Below, piece by piece: positions 1 to 8,524 of a stretch of DNA of 64,000 nucleotides. The DNA comes from JAJFUE01 sp039683515 (GTDB taxonomy: Bacteria > Sumerlaeota > Sumerlaeia > MVZB01), in the NCBI GenBank assembly GCA_039683515.1, contig JBDKRG010000004.1, forward strand, positions 124,001 to 188,000. Direction: 5' to 3'. Both the position numbers and the translations under genes were made by a program. The first letter of the stretch is position 1. Every line of letters begins with the position of its first letter. Under the pieces are notes generated by a model, which made no database searches, was not told the origin of the DNA, and saw nothing but the letters and a program-made list of their open reading frames with translations.

Positions 1-723
1 ATGAGCCTGATCCAGCCAGGCGCAGGCGAGCCGCATGCCGATGGCCTCGTTCTTGTCCAGCGGCTTGCGCCAGCGGATCTCGCTCCACATGACCGACTCG
101 GCCCAGGTCTTGAGCGCCCGGTGCGGATCGAAATCCCACCACGGGAAGATGTCGGTCCCGAGCAACGGGTTGCCGGCGGTGCGTTCGAGCCATGCGTCGT
201 CGCGCGGCCCCATCGGCGTCAGGACCCCCGCGAAATCGAAACCCTCGTCCATGTTCATGTTCAGGGTCAAGACCGAGGTTCCCTCGGCGCGCGCCTGGGA
301 GATCCTTCGGGACGCCGCGCCGAGCCACTGGAGCATCAGATCCTCGATGCGGTCGGCGTCGCCGCCCTGGAAATACCCCGTGTCCTCCTCGAGGACTTTC
401 CATTTGAGATCGAGGGCCGTTCCCATTTTATTGAACAGGTCGCAGAGGTATCGGTGATAGCCGGCCCCGAGCGGGCTGGTTTTCGCGGAAATCCGGATGG
501 CGTTTTTGCCTTCGGGGGCGATTTCGATGAAATCCAGGGGATGCAGGTAGATCTGGACGCACAGCTTGCCGGCGTCATCGTGGTAGTGATGGATGCGGTT
601 TAGGCTTTTTCCGTGGTTCTGCCGCAGCCACTCGATCGCGCGGTCAAGCAGCAGAGTCTTGCCGGCAAACAACCCCTTGAGGCTCCACGGCGCTTTCCCC
701 CGCAAGACCAGATCGACACCCAT
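1..723 (-). CDS. Hypothetical protein, partial (C-terminus outside window)
   Basis: An open frame runs on the minus strand from ATG at 723 to the window edge without a stop (241 codons), so the gene is cut. The protein begins MGVDLVLRGKAPWSLKGLFA and continues with well-mixed globular sequence including HHYHDDAGKLCVQIYLHP, DTGYFQGGDADRIEDLML and DIFPWWDFDP. No signal peptide or membrane segment is seen. I do not recognise the family. The plus-strand frame over the same bases is Arg/Pro/Gly-rich and looks like a shadow. The gene lies 40 bases downstream of a broken DUF2442 reading frame on the same strand and could share its transcript. Confidence 0.6.
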   Translation of the reverse strand, partial: MGVDLVLRGKAPWSLKGLFAGKTLLLDRAIEWLRQNHGKSLNRIHHYHDDAGKLCVQIYLHPLDFIEIAPEGKNAIRISAKTSPLGAGYHRYLCDLFNKMGTALDLKWKVLEEDTGYFQGGDADRIEDLMLQWLGAASRRISQARAEGTSVLTLNMNMDEGFDFAGVLTPMGPRDDAWLERTAGNPLLGTDIFPWWDFDPHRALKTWAESVMWSEIRWRKPLDKNEAIGMRLACAWLDQAH

Positions 724-763
724 GTGTTTTACCTACTGGCCGGATATGGCTGGGCAGAATAAA

Positions 764-1030
764 TTATGATTCCATCCAGGGCAATTTTGCCCCGGTAACT
801 TCAACGTAGAGGGTATCGGGCGCGATGTCGACATCGTCAGGCCAGGTTATCGTTCCAATTTCGGGATTGACCTTGAAGCTGCGGAAATATTCCAAGTTCT
901 TCATGTTTTGGAATACGCCGCCCCGAGCCGCGTATTTTGTGAAATCGACGCCGCCGCTTTTTCCATCCTCGAAGGTTCATTCGATACGGTAGTCGCCCTT
1001 GTATGTCGCTTTCACGATGTCGAAAATCAT
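764..1030 (-). pseudogene. DUF2442-like protein interrupted by an in-frame TGA
   Basis: The minus-strand frame from ATG 1030 to TAA 764 encodes 88 codons with a single internal TGA at 979-977 (codon 18). Before the stop it reads MIFDIVKATYKGDYRIE. After it come TFEDGKSGGVDFTKY, then FRSFKVNPEIGTITWPDDVD, then a segment with IAPDTLYVEV. This is the usual layout of the small DUF2442 family, which often pairs with DUF4160 in toxin-antitoxin-like loci (family knowledge). The next in-frame ATG falls about 25 codons past the stop, so a restart would lose the first third. TGA ends many neighbouring genes, so recoding is unlikely. I call it a nonsense-mutated gene; a sequencing error is the alternative. 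Confidence 0.65.
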
Positions 1031-1120
1031 TTGTTCAGCTCCTATTGAAGAGGTTTGATTTTCATCAATGGTTCTTCATTGCGAGCTTTTTTCCAGTTTT
1101 CAAAAAGTTCCGCTCAGGAG

Positions 1121-2533
1121 TTATTCCCCATCGTTGCCGAGCATCCCCTTCTTCTTCATCTTCTCGACGAGCGTCGTGCGCTTGATGTTGAGCAGCGAGG
1201 CGGCCTTGTTCTTGATCCCGCCGGCTTTCTCGAGCGCCTTGGAGATCAGGCCCAACTCGAAGTCGTCGACGAGCTTGTTGAAGTCGACCCCCTCGTCCGG
1301 GATCTCGGCCGGAGCCCCGGCGGCCGGGATCGCCGCCGGCGACAGGCCGGTGAATTTCTCGGGCAGCTGGGCCGGGGCGATCTCCCCCTCGCCGTTGAGG
1401 ATCGCCATCCGCTCGACGAGGTTCTCCAGCTCGCGGACGTTGCCCGGCCACGGGTAGGCCGCGAGGAGGCGCATCGCCTCGTCGGTGAACTTCGTGAGCT
1501 TGCGCCCCTTGGCCTTGTTGAACTTCTTGATGAAGTGGTCGACGAGCAGCGGCAGGTCGTCGAGCCGGTCGCGCAGGGGCGGGATGTTCAGCGGGATGAC
1601 GTTGAGCCGGTAGAACAGGTCCTCGCGGAAGCGGCCCTCGGCGACGTCCTTCTCGAGGTTGCGGTTGGTCGCCGTGATGATCCTGACGTTGACCTTGACG
1701 GTCTGCGTCGAGCCGACCGGCTCGAACGTCTGCTCCTGCAGGACGCGCAGGAGCTTGACCTGGAGCTTGGGGCTCATGTCGCCGATTTCGTCGAGGAAGA
1801 TCGTGCCGCCGTCGGCCATCTGGAAGCGGCCGATGCGGTTCATCGTCGCGCCGGTGAACGCGCCCTTGACGTGGCCGAAGAGCTCGCTCTCGAGGAGCTC
1901 CTCGGGGATCGCGCCGCAGTTGACCGGGATGAGCGGTTGGTTCGACCGGTCCGAATTATAATGGATCGCGCGCGCGACGAGCTCCTTGCCGGTGCCGCTT
2001 TCGCCCAGGACCAGGATCGTGGAGTCGCTGTCGGCGACGGTGCGGATGAGCTGGTCGAGCTGGAGCATCGAGGGGGACTGGCCGACGATGTTCTCGACGC
2101 GGCTGGTGCGCTTGAGCTCGCGCTTGAGGTTCTGGTTCTCGGCCTGCAGCGACTGGAACTGGCGGGCCTTGTGGACGAGGATCTTGATCTCGTCGAGGTG
2201 GAACGGCTTGGTGATGTAATCGAACGCGCCCAGGCGCAGCGCCTCGACGGCCGACTCGATCGAGCCGTAGCCGGTGGCGACGATGCCCAGGGTGTGGACG
2301 TTCTGCTTGCTCAGGTGGCGCAGCACTTCCATGCCGTCGACGTTGGGCATTTTGAGGTCGGTGATGACCAGGTCGAACAGGTCCTCGTCGATCTTGCGGA
2401 TCGCCTCGGCGCCGTCCTCGGCCATCACGACCTGGTAGCCCTCGGTCGTCAAAATCGTGGCGAGGACGTCGCGGATCGTCCACTCGTCGTCGACAATCAG
2501 GATTTTGCCCGTTTTGGTCTCGGATGCGGTCAT
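1121..2533 (-). CDS. Sigma-54-dependent response regulator, NtrC family
   Basis: A 470-residue two-component output protein with the full NtrC layout. The receiver domain (about 8-120) has the acidic pair D15/D16, phospho-acceptor D59 in ITDLKMP and the later K109. The AAA+ sigma-54 activation domain (about 147-380) has Walker A GESGTGKE at 177-184, the sigma-54-contacting GAFTGA loop at 224-229 and a FLDEIGD Walker B. A Fis-type helix-turn-helix closes the protein (KNKAASLLNIKRTTL). Phosphorylation by a histidine kinase would drive oligomerisation and open sigma-54 promoters. No kinase lies in the window, so signal and targets are unknown. I prefer ATG 2533, which has GGACAGG about 8 bases upstream, over the ATG seven codons earlier. 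The gene is divergent from bshC. Confidence 0.93.
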   Translation of the reverse strand: MTASETKTGKILIVDDEWTIRDVLATILTTEGYQVVMAEDGAEAIRKIDEDLFDLVITDLKMPNVDGMEVLRHLSKQNVHTLGIVATGYGSIESAVEALRLGAFDYITKPFHLDEIKILVHKARQFQSLQAENQNLKRELKRTSRVENIVGQSPSMLQLDQLIRTVADSDSTILVLGESGTGKELVARAIHYNSDRSNQPLIPVNCGAIPEELLESELFGHVKGAFTGATMNRIGRFQMADGGTIFLDEIGDMSPKLQVKLLRVLQEQTFEPVGSTQTVKVNVRIITATNRNLEKDVAEGRFREDLFYRLNVIPLNIPPLRDRLDDLPLLVDHFIKKFNKAKGRKLTKFTDEAMRLLAAYPWPGNVRELENLVERMAILNGEGEIAPAQLPEKFTGLSPAAIPAAGAPAEIPDEGVDFNKLVDDFELGLISKALEKAGGIKNKAASLLNIKRTTLVEKMKKKGMLGNDGE

Positions 2534-2681
2534 GATGCGAACCTGTCCATGCACTGCGGTTGGGCGCCTTCAATAACGCCTGAATTCAGACATTGACAAA
2601 TATTTGGCGCGATTTCCATCAAAAACATCCAAAAGCCGACGCGTTCAAAAAATTGACGATGTGCGTTGGGGACCCATTTCG

Positions 2682-2710
2682 TTGTCGTTTCAACGGATCG
2701 CTTGTAAAAT
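2682..2710 (+). promoter_or_regulatory. Candidate sigma-70-type promoter for bshC
   Basis: TTGTCG (2682-2687) and TAAAAT (2705-2710) are separated by 17 bases in the AT-richer divergent gap between the NtrC-type gene and bshC. The -10 end lies about 40 bases before the bshC start. This is pattern matching only. Confidence 0.4.
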
Positions 2711-2750
2711 ATATTCAATTCAGCATTGACGGCGAAAGGACGACCCCTCC

Positions 2751-4475
2751 ATGGCGGAACACCCCGCGTCCTCGATGACCCCATGGCAAGAGCTTAAAAC
2801 CGACGCCGCGGCCTGCCGCTGGTTGCGGTGGCATCCCTCGCAACTGGCCTCGTGCGTGGCGGAGCGCGGGGATTTTCTGCCCGAGCCGCTCGGCGCCGAC
2901 GAGCTGCGGGAGCTGCGCGAGGCGCATGCGAAATGGGGCGCGGATCCGGCCAGCCTGGCGGCGATCGACCTGCTCGGCAGCCCCAGGACGCGGGTCGTGA
3001 TCGCCGGCCAGCAGCCGGGTTTTCTGGCCGGGCCGCTGCTGATCGTTTACAAGGCGATGGCGGCGGTGAAGCTCGCCCGGCGGCTGGCGGAGCAGAACCC
3101 GGGACTCGATTTCGCGCCCGTCTTCTGGGTCGCCTCCGAGGACCACGATTTCAACGAGATCCGGCGCGCCTATTGGCCGGGGCAGTCGGGGCTCGAGGAG
3201 GCTTACATCCAGCCGTCGCTGTGGGAGGCGGGCCAGATGATCGGGCTGGTCGAGACCGAGTCGGTCATCGGCGGGCTCGTCGGCCAGATCGAGCAGACGA
3301 CGTTTCGCAGCGAATACCGCGACACGATCATTAAGTTATTGCGCGAGGCCTATGGCGCGGCCGATGCCACGGTCGAATCGGGATTCTGCCGGCTGCTGCT
3401 GAAGCTCCTCGCCGGGACGGGGCTGGTCGTCGTCTCGCCGCTGATGAACTGGGTGCGGCGGCGCGGCGCGGCGATCATGACGCGCGAGCTGGAGCAGGCG
3501 GGCCGGAGCACGGTGGCCGTGATCGCGCGCGCCGTCGAGATGGGCGCCGCCGGCATGGAGCCGCCCGTCCACCGCGCGCCGACGGCGATCAACGGGTTCT
3601 GGGTCGACGGGCAGGGGCGGCGCTGGGCGCTGCATCGCGGCGAGGACGGCCGGGTCCGGCGCGTGCTCGGCGAGACGCGCGAGGAACTGGAGCCGGTCGC
3701 CGTCGGCGAGCTCCTCGGCGCGCTTGCGGCCGACGCGGCCCGCGTCTCGCCCAACGTGGTCACGCGCGCGATCGTGCAGGACGCCATCCTGCCGACCGTG
3801 GCGCAGGTGGTCGGGCCCGGCGAGGCCGCCTACCTCGCGCAGATCGAGCCCGCCTACGAAAATTTCGGCGTGTTCGCGCCGGTCCGCTGGCCGCGGCCGG
3901 AACTGACGCTCATCGAGCAGCGCGTCGCCCGCAGCCTCGAGAAATACGAGATCGAGCTCGGCGAGGCGCTGTGCAAAGATCCCGAGCCGCTGATGGAGCG
4001 ATTCCTGCGCGGCGAAATGGAGCATGGGGCGCTCAGCCGGATCGAGACGCTGCGAGCCCGCCAGCGCGGCGAGATCGAGGAGCTGTACGGCGGGATCGGC
4101 CTCGACGTCCCCGCCATCCGCGCCGCGTTCGACAAGCTCGCCCAGGCCATGGACAAGGGCTACAAGGCGATCGAGGAGCGGGTCCTTCAGCAGCGCGCCG
4201 AGGACGAGGCGCACGTGCGGAGGGGCCTGGCGATCGTCTCGGCGAGCCTGCGGCCGGCCGGCCTCGCGCAGGAGCGCGCGCTCAATCCGATCATCCCGTT
4301 CGCCGTCAATTACGGCCTCGATTGGGTGGGGAGGCTCTTCGACAAGATCGACATCACCCCCACCCGGCCGCTTCAGGTCGTCGCCTTGGCCGAGCTGGTC
4401 AAGGGGGAAACCCATGCGCGCCGCTTCGAGCCGGATCAAGCCGAGGGAGACCTGCAACGGCTGGAGCAAGGCTAG
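2751..4475 (+). CDS. bshC: Bacillithiol biosynthesis cysteine-adding enzyme BshC
   Basis: A 574-residue soluble protein matching BshC, the putative ligase that adds cysteine to glucosaminyl-malate in the last step of bacillithiol synthesis. Hallmarks are the N-terminal nucleotide-binding-like segment VVIAGQQPGFLAGPLL followed by a conserved Lys in VYKAMAAVK, then PVFWVASEDHDFNEI, and a long C-terminal coiled-coil half (about 390-500). Length fits the family (about 530-580). The ATG at 2751 follows GAAAGGACGACC and a candidate promoter at 2682-2710. The partner enzymes BshA and BshB are not in this window, so an isolated bshC is all that can be said. Shadow frames on both strands run under the gene. 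Confidence 0.9.
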   Translation: MAEHPASSMTPWQELKTDAAACRWLRWHPSQLASCVAERGDFLPEPLGADELRELREAHAKWGADPASLAAIDLLGSPRTRVVIAGQQPGFLAGPLLIVYKAMAAVKLARRLAEQNPGLDFAPVFWVASEDHDFNEIRRAYWPGQSGLEEAYIQPSLWEAGQMIGLVETESVIGGLVGQIEQTTFRSEYRDTIIKLLREAYGAADATVESGFCRLLLKLLAGTGLVVVSPLMNWVRRRGAAIMTRELEQAGRSTVAVIARAVEMGAAGMEPPVHRAPTAINGFWVDGQGRRWALHRGEDGRVRRVLGETREELEPVAVGELLGALAADAARVSPNVVTRAIVQDAILPTVAQVVGPGEAAYLAQIEPAYENFGVFAPVRWPRPELTLIEQRVARSLEKYEIELGEALCKDPEPLMERFLRGEMEHGALSRIETLRARQRGEIEELYGGIGLDVPAIRAAFDKLAQAMDKGYKAIEERVLQQRAEDEAHVRRGLAIVSASLRPAGLAQERALNPIIPFAVNYGLDWVGRLFDKIDITPTRPLQVVALAELVKGETHARRFEPDQAEGDLQRLEQG

Positions 4476-4505
4476 TGCGCCCGCGCGCCGCCGGAATAAT
4501 GCCAT

Positions 4506-4934
4506 ATGATGATGAAGCGGATTTCAGACCTGAGGCTCGAGGACTTCGAGAAGCACGAGGCCTGGACGTGGATCGAGGAGGACTCGAGCGAATACGACGA
4601 CATGGTCGAGCCCGTGCCGCCGAACGTCGACCCGTTCCGCAATTGCGACGCCATCTTCTGCAAATGCCAGATGCTCTTTCATGACGAGACGCAGACGAGC
4701 GGTCAGGCGGGGATCCGCTGCTCGGACCGCTGCATCTACGTGGTCACGTTCTACCGGCGCGGCGAGGATCATGTCATGTCGCTCCACCCGCACCTGCTCA
4801 ACATGGAAGAGGTCCAGAAAGCCTGCCGATTCCTGCAAAAGACGCCGGTCCAGCTGTTCCCATTAACCATCGCCGTCAAGCTCCCGACGTGGGGCGTCGA
4901 CAAGGAACAGACGTTTGAGCTGCCCACGACGTGA
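4506..4934 (+). CDS. Small cysteine-rich hypothetical protein
   Basis: A 142-residue soluble acidic protein (MMMKRISDLRLEDF) that I cannot assign to a family. The middle carries a Cys cluster: CDAIFCKC (C-x4-C-x-C) and, about 20 residues later, CSDRC (C-x3-C). Several aromatic beta-strand-like stretches follow (YVVTFYRRGED). The cluster could bind a metal ion, but no known zinc-finger spacing is obvious. It starts 30 bases after bshC on the same strand and may be its operon partner. The stop at 4932-4934 is followed within a few bases by a GATGAGC-type repeat. Confidence 0.7.
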   Translation: MMMKRISDLRLEDFEKHEAWTWIEEDSSEYDDMVEPVPPNVDPFRNCDAIFCKCQMLFHDETQTSGQAGIRCSDRCIYVVTFYRRGEDHVMSLHPHLLNMEEVQKACRFLQKTPVQLFPLTIAVKLPTWGVDKEQTFELPTT

Positions 4935-4938
4935 GAAA

Positions 4939-5022
4939 GCAATGAGCGATGAGCGATGAGAATTACAGCCAACATCACTCATCGTTCATTATTATTCTCA
5001 TCGCTCATCTCTCATCGCTAAA
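4939..5022. repeat. GATGAGC-type 7-mer repeat forming an inverted repeat
   Basis: Just after the preceding stop, units of the type GATGAGC run in tandem (4939-4963). About 30 bases later the reverse complement reappears (4993-5018), followed by a run of eight A. The two arms could pair as a stem of about 16 bp. It may act as a terminator or be a decayed mobile repeat. Similar ATGATGA or GATGAAT 7-mers occur at 34866, 47862 and 50060. Confidence 0.6.
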
Positions 5023-5074
5023 AAAAACATCCTCTCCGGGAACCGGCGCGCGTAAGATGCGTATGAATGGATAG

Positions 5075-5692
5075 ATGCGAGCGGTCGAGGCGGGGATGGA
5101 AGACTTGGCCAGCGACACGATCGAGGCTTGCCGGCGCGGGGACGTTCAGGCGTTCGCGGCGGTCGTGGCCCATTACGAGAAACCGCTGTTCGCTTACGTC
5201 TACCGGCTGATGGGGGGGCGCGGCGGGGTCGATCCCGAGGACGTCCTGCAGGAAGTTTTCATCAAGGCGTATTGCCGGATCGGGACGTTCGACCCGGCGC
5301 GCGGCAGCCGGTTTACGAGCTGGATCTACGCGATCGCGCGCAACCATTGCATTTCGCTGATGCGCAAAAACAATCCTCGTTTCAGCGATGTCGAGTCGGA
5401 AGAGATCGCGGACGAGCGGTCGCCGTCGCCGCATGAGAGCGCGTGCGCCAGCGAGACGTCCGGATTGATCGCCGACGCGGTGGCGGAACTCGACGAGCCG
5501 TTCAGGAGCGCGTTCATCCTGCGGCATTACGAGGACATGCCGTACGAGGACATCGCCGCGATAATGGAATGCAACGTCGGCACGGTGAAATCGCGGGTGG
5601 CCCGCGCGCGCGAGCGGCTCGCCGTGAAACTGAGTTTCTTATGCAGCGGCCCGAGCGTCGGCGCAGGACGGGGCAGGAGCGAACGAACATGA
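5075..5692 (+). CDS. ECF-type RNA polymerase sigma factor
   Basis: A 205-residue sigma-70 family protein of extracytoplasmic-function size. Region 2 spans about 15-85 (AFAAVVAHYEKPLFAYVYRL, DPEDVLQEVFIKAY, FTSWIYAIARNHCI), and region 4 lies about 135-185 (LDEPFRSAFILRHYEDMPYE followed by EDIAAIMECNVGTVKSRVA, a helix-turn-helix). It would direct core polymerase to a small regulon and be held inactive by the anti-sigma encoded immediately downstream: the stop TGA overlaps the next ATG (ATGA). ATG 5075 is used; the ATG at 5096, behind GAGGCGGGG, is a credible alternative. Confidence 0.9.
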   Translation: MRAVEAGMEDLASDTIEACRRGDVQAFAAVVAHYEKPLFAYVYRLMGGRGGVDPEDVLQEVFIKAYCRIGTFDPARGSRFTSWIYAIARNHCISLMRKNNPRFSDVESEEIADERSPSPHESACASETSGLIADAVAELDEPFRSAFILRHYEDMPYEDIAAIMECNVGTVKSRVARARERLAVKLSFLCSGPSVGAGRGRSERT

Positions 5693-6288
5693 TGGATTGC
5701 GACAAGATCCGGGAAAAGATCGATGCGCTTTCGGCAAAATGCGAGGCCGTCCCGGCCGGCGATCGCGCGTTTCACGACCACATCGCCGGGTGCGAACCGT
5801 GCCGCCGGCTGTACGAGGAACGGCGCGCGCAGATCCGGCTGCTTGGCGGGTGGGCGGTCCCGGAGGCGCGCGGCAACATCCAGGCGCGCGTGATGGCCGG
5901 GATTGCGCAGCTCGAGCGCGAGCGCGGGAAGGCGTCGGCGTGGCCGGCGATCGCGGCGGCGTTCACGCGGCGCTTTCAGATCCCGGCGGCGATCGCGGTC
6001 GGGATGGCCGCCGTGCTCATCGCGTCGATCGGGCTCAATGTTCTGTTGCTTTCGAGCCGGCACGCGCCGGATCGATACGCGCGGCGCGCCGCCCCGGCGC
6101 CGGTCGTCGGCGTCGCGCAAACGGCCGAGGAAACGCAGCGGATCATCACCGACGCGGTCGGGCAGAATGCGCCGGTTTTGCTTGGGGCCGGGTTCTCGGA
6201 AGGCAAAATGGTCCCGCTCGGCATCCTGATCCTCGGCGCGCCGCCCATCACGGAAAACGGAACACAAACCCGGACGACGGGTATTTGA
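5689..6288 (+). CDS. Zinc-finger anti-sigma factor, single-pass membrane protein
   Basis: A 199-residue protein whose ATG overlaps the sigma-factor stop by four bases, so translation is coupled. The N-terminus (MMDCDKIREKIDAL) is an anti-sigma-type zinc domain with the H-x3-C-x2-C signature HIAGCEPC. A linker leads to one transmembrane helix (PAAIAVGMAAVLIASIGLNV) and a periplasmic tail of about 70 residues. By family logic the N-terminal zinc domain binds the ECF sigma at the inner membrane and the tail senses an envelope signal. The tail shows no recognised sensor domain. The frame stays open far upstream, but only this ATG fits the gene pair. Confidence 0.88.
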   Translation: MMDCDKIREKIDALSAKCEAVPAGDRAFHDHIAGCEPCRRLYEERRAQIRLLGGWAVPEARGNIQARVMAGIAQLERERGKASAWPAIAAAFTRRFQIPAAIAVGMAAVLIASIGLNVLLLSSRHAPDRYARRAAPAPVVGVAQTAEETQRIITDAVGQNAPVLLGAGFSEGKMVPLGILILGAPPITENGTQTRTTGI

Positions 6289-6305
6289 GTCAAAGGAGCA
6301 GAGGA

Positions 6306-7757
6306 ATGTTCCATTCGAACCGATCGAACTTGCTTGCGTGTGCGGCCGTGTTGGCCCTGGCGATTTTGATCGCGCCGGCGGCGCGGGCCCAGGCCGCCGC
6401 GGCCGCGGACCAGGACGCCACCAAGACGAAGGCGCAGGCGTTCTTCGCGGCTTTCGACCAGGCGTACCTGACGAAAAACACGAACAGCATGATGAACCTG
6501 CTCGACTCGGAATTCGTGAACGAACGCGCCGAGGCCGAGAAAATGACGCCGCAGGATCTCGTCAAGGCGATCGTCGAAAAGAAGAACTGGACCGAGCACA
6601 AAACCGAGGTGACGAGCGTCGAGCCGCGCGGCGGGTTCATCATCGCGAACGCCACGCTGAGCCAGAAGTGGAAGGCCAACGCCGGCAAGGAGGAAAGCAG
6701 CCGGACGACGCTGATCTATTTCCTCCGGAGCGACGGCGGGCAGCTGCGGATGCGCAATTACGGCGAGACCGAGGAAGGCGCGTTCGACCCCGCAACGCAC
6801 ACCTACACCAGCTCGAAGGGGCACTACTCGATCTGCGTCCCGGAGAACTGGATCCCGATGAAAAACACGCAATTGTTGCCGCAGATCATTCCGGACGCGG
6901 TCGTGATGGTCGCCCCCGACATGAGATCGAGCGTGTTCCTGGGATTCGTGCAGATGCCGTTCAAGATCACCCCCCAGCAGGGCGCCACCGGCGACCTCGC
7001 GATCGAAAAGGGGGCCACGCAGGAGCACAAGGTCATCGAGCAGGGCGAGATCATGGTCGGGGGGCAGAAGGCCTGGCGCACCGTGACCGAGTTCAAGGCC
7101 GACGACAAACACTACAAGCGCATGCGCGTGTATTTCGGGCCGCACCCGATGCTCTACTTCTTCATCTGCGACGCGATGCCGGCGAGCCGGTGGGACGCCC
7201 TGAAGCCGGATTTCGACAAGATCGTCGCGAGCTTCCAGACCGTCCGGCCCAAGGGCGGCCAGACCGTGCAACAGGCCGTCGCGGGACAACTGGCGCAGGG
7301 CGCGATCTCCGGCCGGACGTATACGAACAAGGATTTCAACTGCTTCATCGCGGCGCCGGAGGGCTGGACGATCCGCACCAGCCCGAATCCCTCGACGCTC
7401 GTCGAGATGCAGCCGCCGAGCGGCAAGTCGCTGGTGCGGTTGGTCGGCGCCAAGGGGCTCAAGCCGAGCGATACCGTGAAGGCCGCGTTCGAAGGCCGGC
7501 TCGATCAGGTCAAGTCGGTCGTGAAGGATTTCAGGGAGCCCTCGCGGCGCGACGTCACGATCCAGAACTCGCCCGGCATCGAATCGATCCAGAGCTACAG
7601 CGTGGAGGGGTTCGGCACCATCGAGCTCAAGGAAGTGACGGTCGTGCGCAACGGGATTTACTACCTGATCCTGTGCCAGGCGATGGAGCCCGAAAAGCTC
7701 GCGATGCTCCAGAAGGACTTTGACGCCATCATCCAGAGCTTTGGATTCATCCAGTAA
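6306..7757 (+). CDS. Exported protein with two PsbP/DcrB-like domains
   Basis: A 483-residue protein with a clear signal peptide (LLACAAVLALAILIAPAARA, then a cut near AQA). An N-terminal segment of about 130 residues resembles an NTF2/SnoaL-like fold (KAQAFFAAFDQAYLTKNTNS). Two repeats of a PsbP/DcrB-like beta domain follow, starting YSICVPENW and FNCFIAAPEGW, both of which end in a FQTV or SFGF strand. No catalytic motif is visible. ATG 6306 sits behind AAGGAGCAGAGGA, 17 bases after the anti-sigma gene, so it is probably third in the sigma operon and a regulon member. The frame is open into the upstream gene, but that extension is a shadow. Confidence 0.75.
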   Translation: MFHSNRSNLLACAAVLALAILIAPAARAQAAAAADQDATKTKAQAFFAAFDQAYLTKNTNSMMNLLDSEFVNERAEAEKMTPQDLVKAIVEKKNWTEHKTEVTSVEPRGGFIIANATLSQKWKANAGKEESSRTTLIYFLRSDGGQLRMRNYGETEEGAFDPATHTYTSSKGHYSICVPENWIPMKNTQLLPQIIPDAVVMVAPDMRSSVFLGFVQMPFKITPQQGATGDLAIEKGATQEHKVIEQGEIMVGGQKAWRTVTEFKADDKHYKRMRVYFGPHPMLYFFICDAMPASRWDALKPDFDKIVASFQTVRPKGGQTVQQAVAGQLAQGAISGRTYTNKDFNCFIAAPEGWTIRTSPNPSTLVEMQPPSGKSLVRLVGAKGLKPSDTVKAAFEGRLDQVKSVVKDFREPSRRDVTIQNSPGIESIQSYSVEGFGTIELKEVTVVRNGIYYLILCQAMEPEKLAMLQKDFDAIIQSFGFIQ

Positions 7758-7816
7758 CGTGTTGGAGGCCGGCGGGCGGTTTCGGCCGAAACCGCCCGTC
7801 CGAAACGAGGATCGCC

Positions 7817-8518
7817 ATGAGGATCCATCTCTTAGTGATCATGTTCGCGCTGGCGATGGCCGCGGCGGCGCGCGCCGGCGATGTCGACACGCTTTACCTG
7901 CGCGACGGATCGGTCGTCAACGGCACGGCCGTGCGGCGCGAGTCGGGCGATTGGCAGGTCAGGTCCCGCTTCGGCGTCCTGAACATCAACGCGGCGGACG
8001 TCGTTTACGCCAGGCAGCGCGAGACGACCCTGCCAGTGATTGAGGAGAGCCATTTCTTCATCGACGAGACGACGCGGACGCTTTCGGTCGTGATGCAGGA
8101 CGTCCCGGCGCGGACGGATGAATCCGCCGCGTTCAACCTGCTCATGCCCGGCGAGGTCGAGTCGGTCGTGACCGACTCGGGCGCCGCGGTCAAATTCTCG
8201 CGCCGGCAGGTCGGCGACCACTGCCTGATTTCGGTCGACTATGATTCGGTTCCGGCCGCCGCCAAACGGATCCGGGTCGTGCTGTGGCAGGAGAACCTCC
8301 TTGAGCGCATGGATTCGAAAACGGTCCGGTTTCAAAGGAAATACATCCCCGACCGCGACGGGACGATCCTGATCACGATCAAATACCCGCGGGAGTGGAA
8401 GGCGCGCTCGGCCGAGCCGCGGCCGGAGAGCCTGGCCGAGGGACTGATCGTCTGGCGGCGGCAGGTCGGGCGCGAACAGGAATTCGCGCCCGAGGCGGTG
8501 TTCGAGACGGCGAAATAA
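7817..8518 (+). CDS. Exported hypothetical protein
   Basis: A 233-residue protein with a signal peptide (MRIHLLVIMFALAMAAAARA). The mature part opens with DVDTLYLRDGSVVNGTAVRR and SRFGVLNINAADVVYARQ, a short beta-barrel-like motif often seen in exported proteins that annotate a ruler-like DGS..G strand, and then a beta-rich domain. I see no catalytic residues and do not recognise the family. It follows the previous exported protein by 59 bases on the same strand and likely belongs to the same transcription unit as the sigma/anti-sigma pair. Confidence 0.7.
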   Translation: MRIHLLVIMFALAMAAAARAGDVDTLYLRDGSVVNGTAVRRESGDWQVRSRFGVLNINAADVVYARQRETTLPVIEESHFFIDETTRTLSVVMQDVPARTDESAAFNLLMPGEVESVVTDSGAAVKFSRRQVGDHCLISVDYDSVPAAAKRIRVVLWQENLLERMDSKTVRFQRKYIPDRDGTILITIKYPREWKARSAEPRPESLAEGLIVWRRQVGREQEFAPEAVFETAK

Positions 8519-8524
8519 GAGCGG

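Noticed and set aside
1..603. Plus-strand 200-codon frame at the left edge
   Set aside because: Shadow of the minus-strand open frame, which has better amino acid composition.
977..979. TGA read as an amino acid (recoding)
   Set aside because: Several genes here end in TGA within ATGA or GTGA overlaps, and no selenocysteine-type context is expected in DUF2442.
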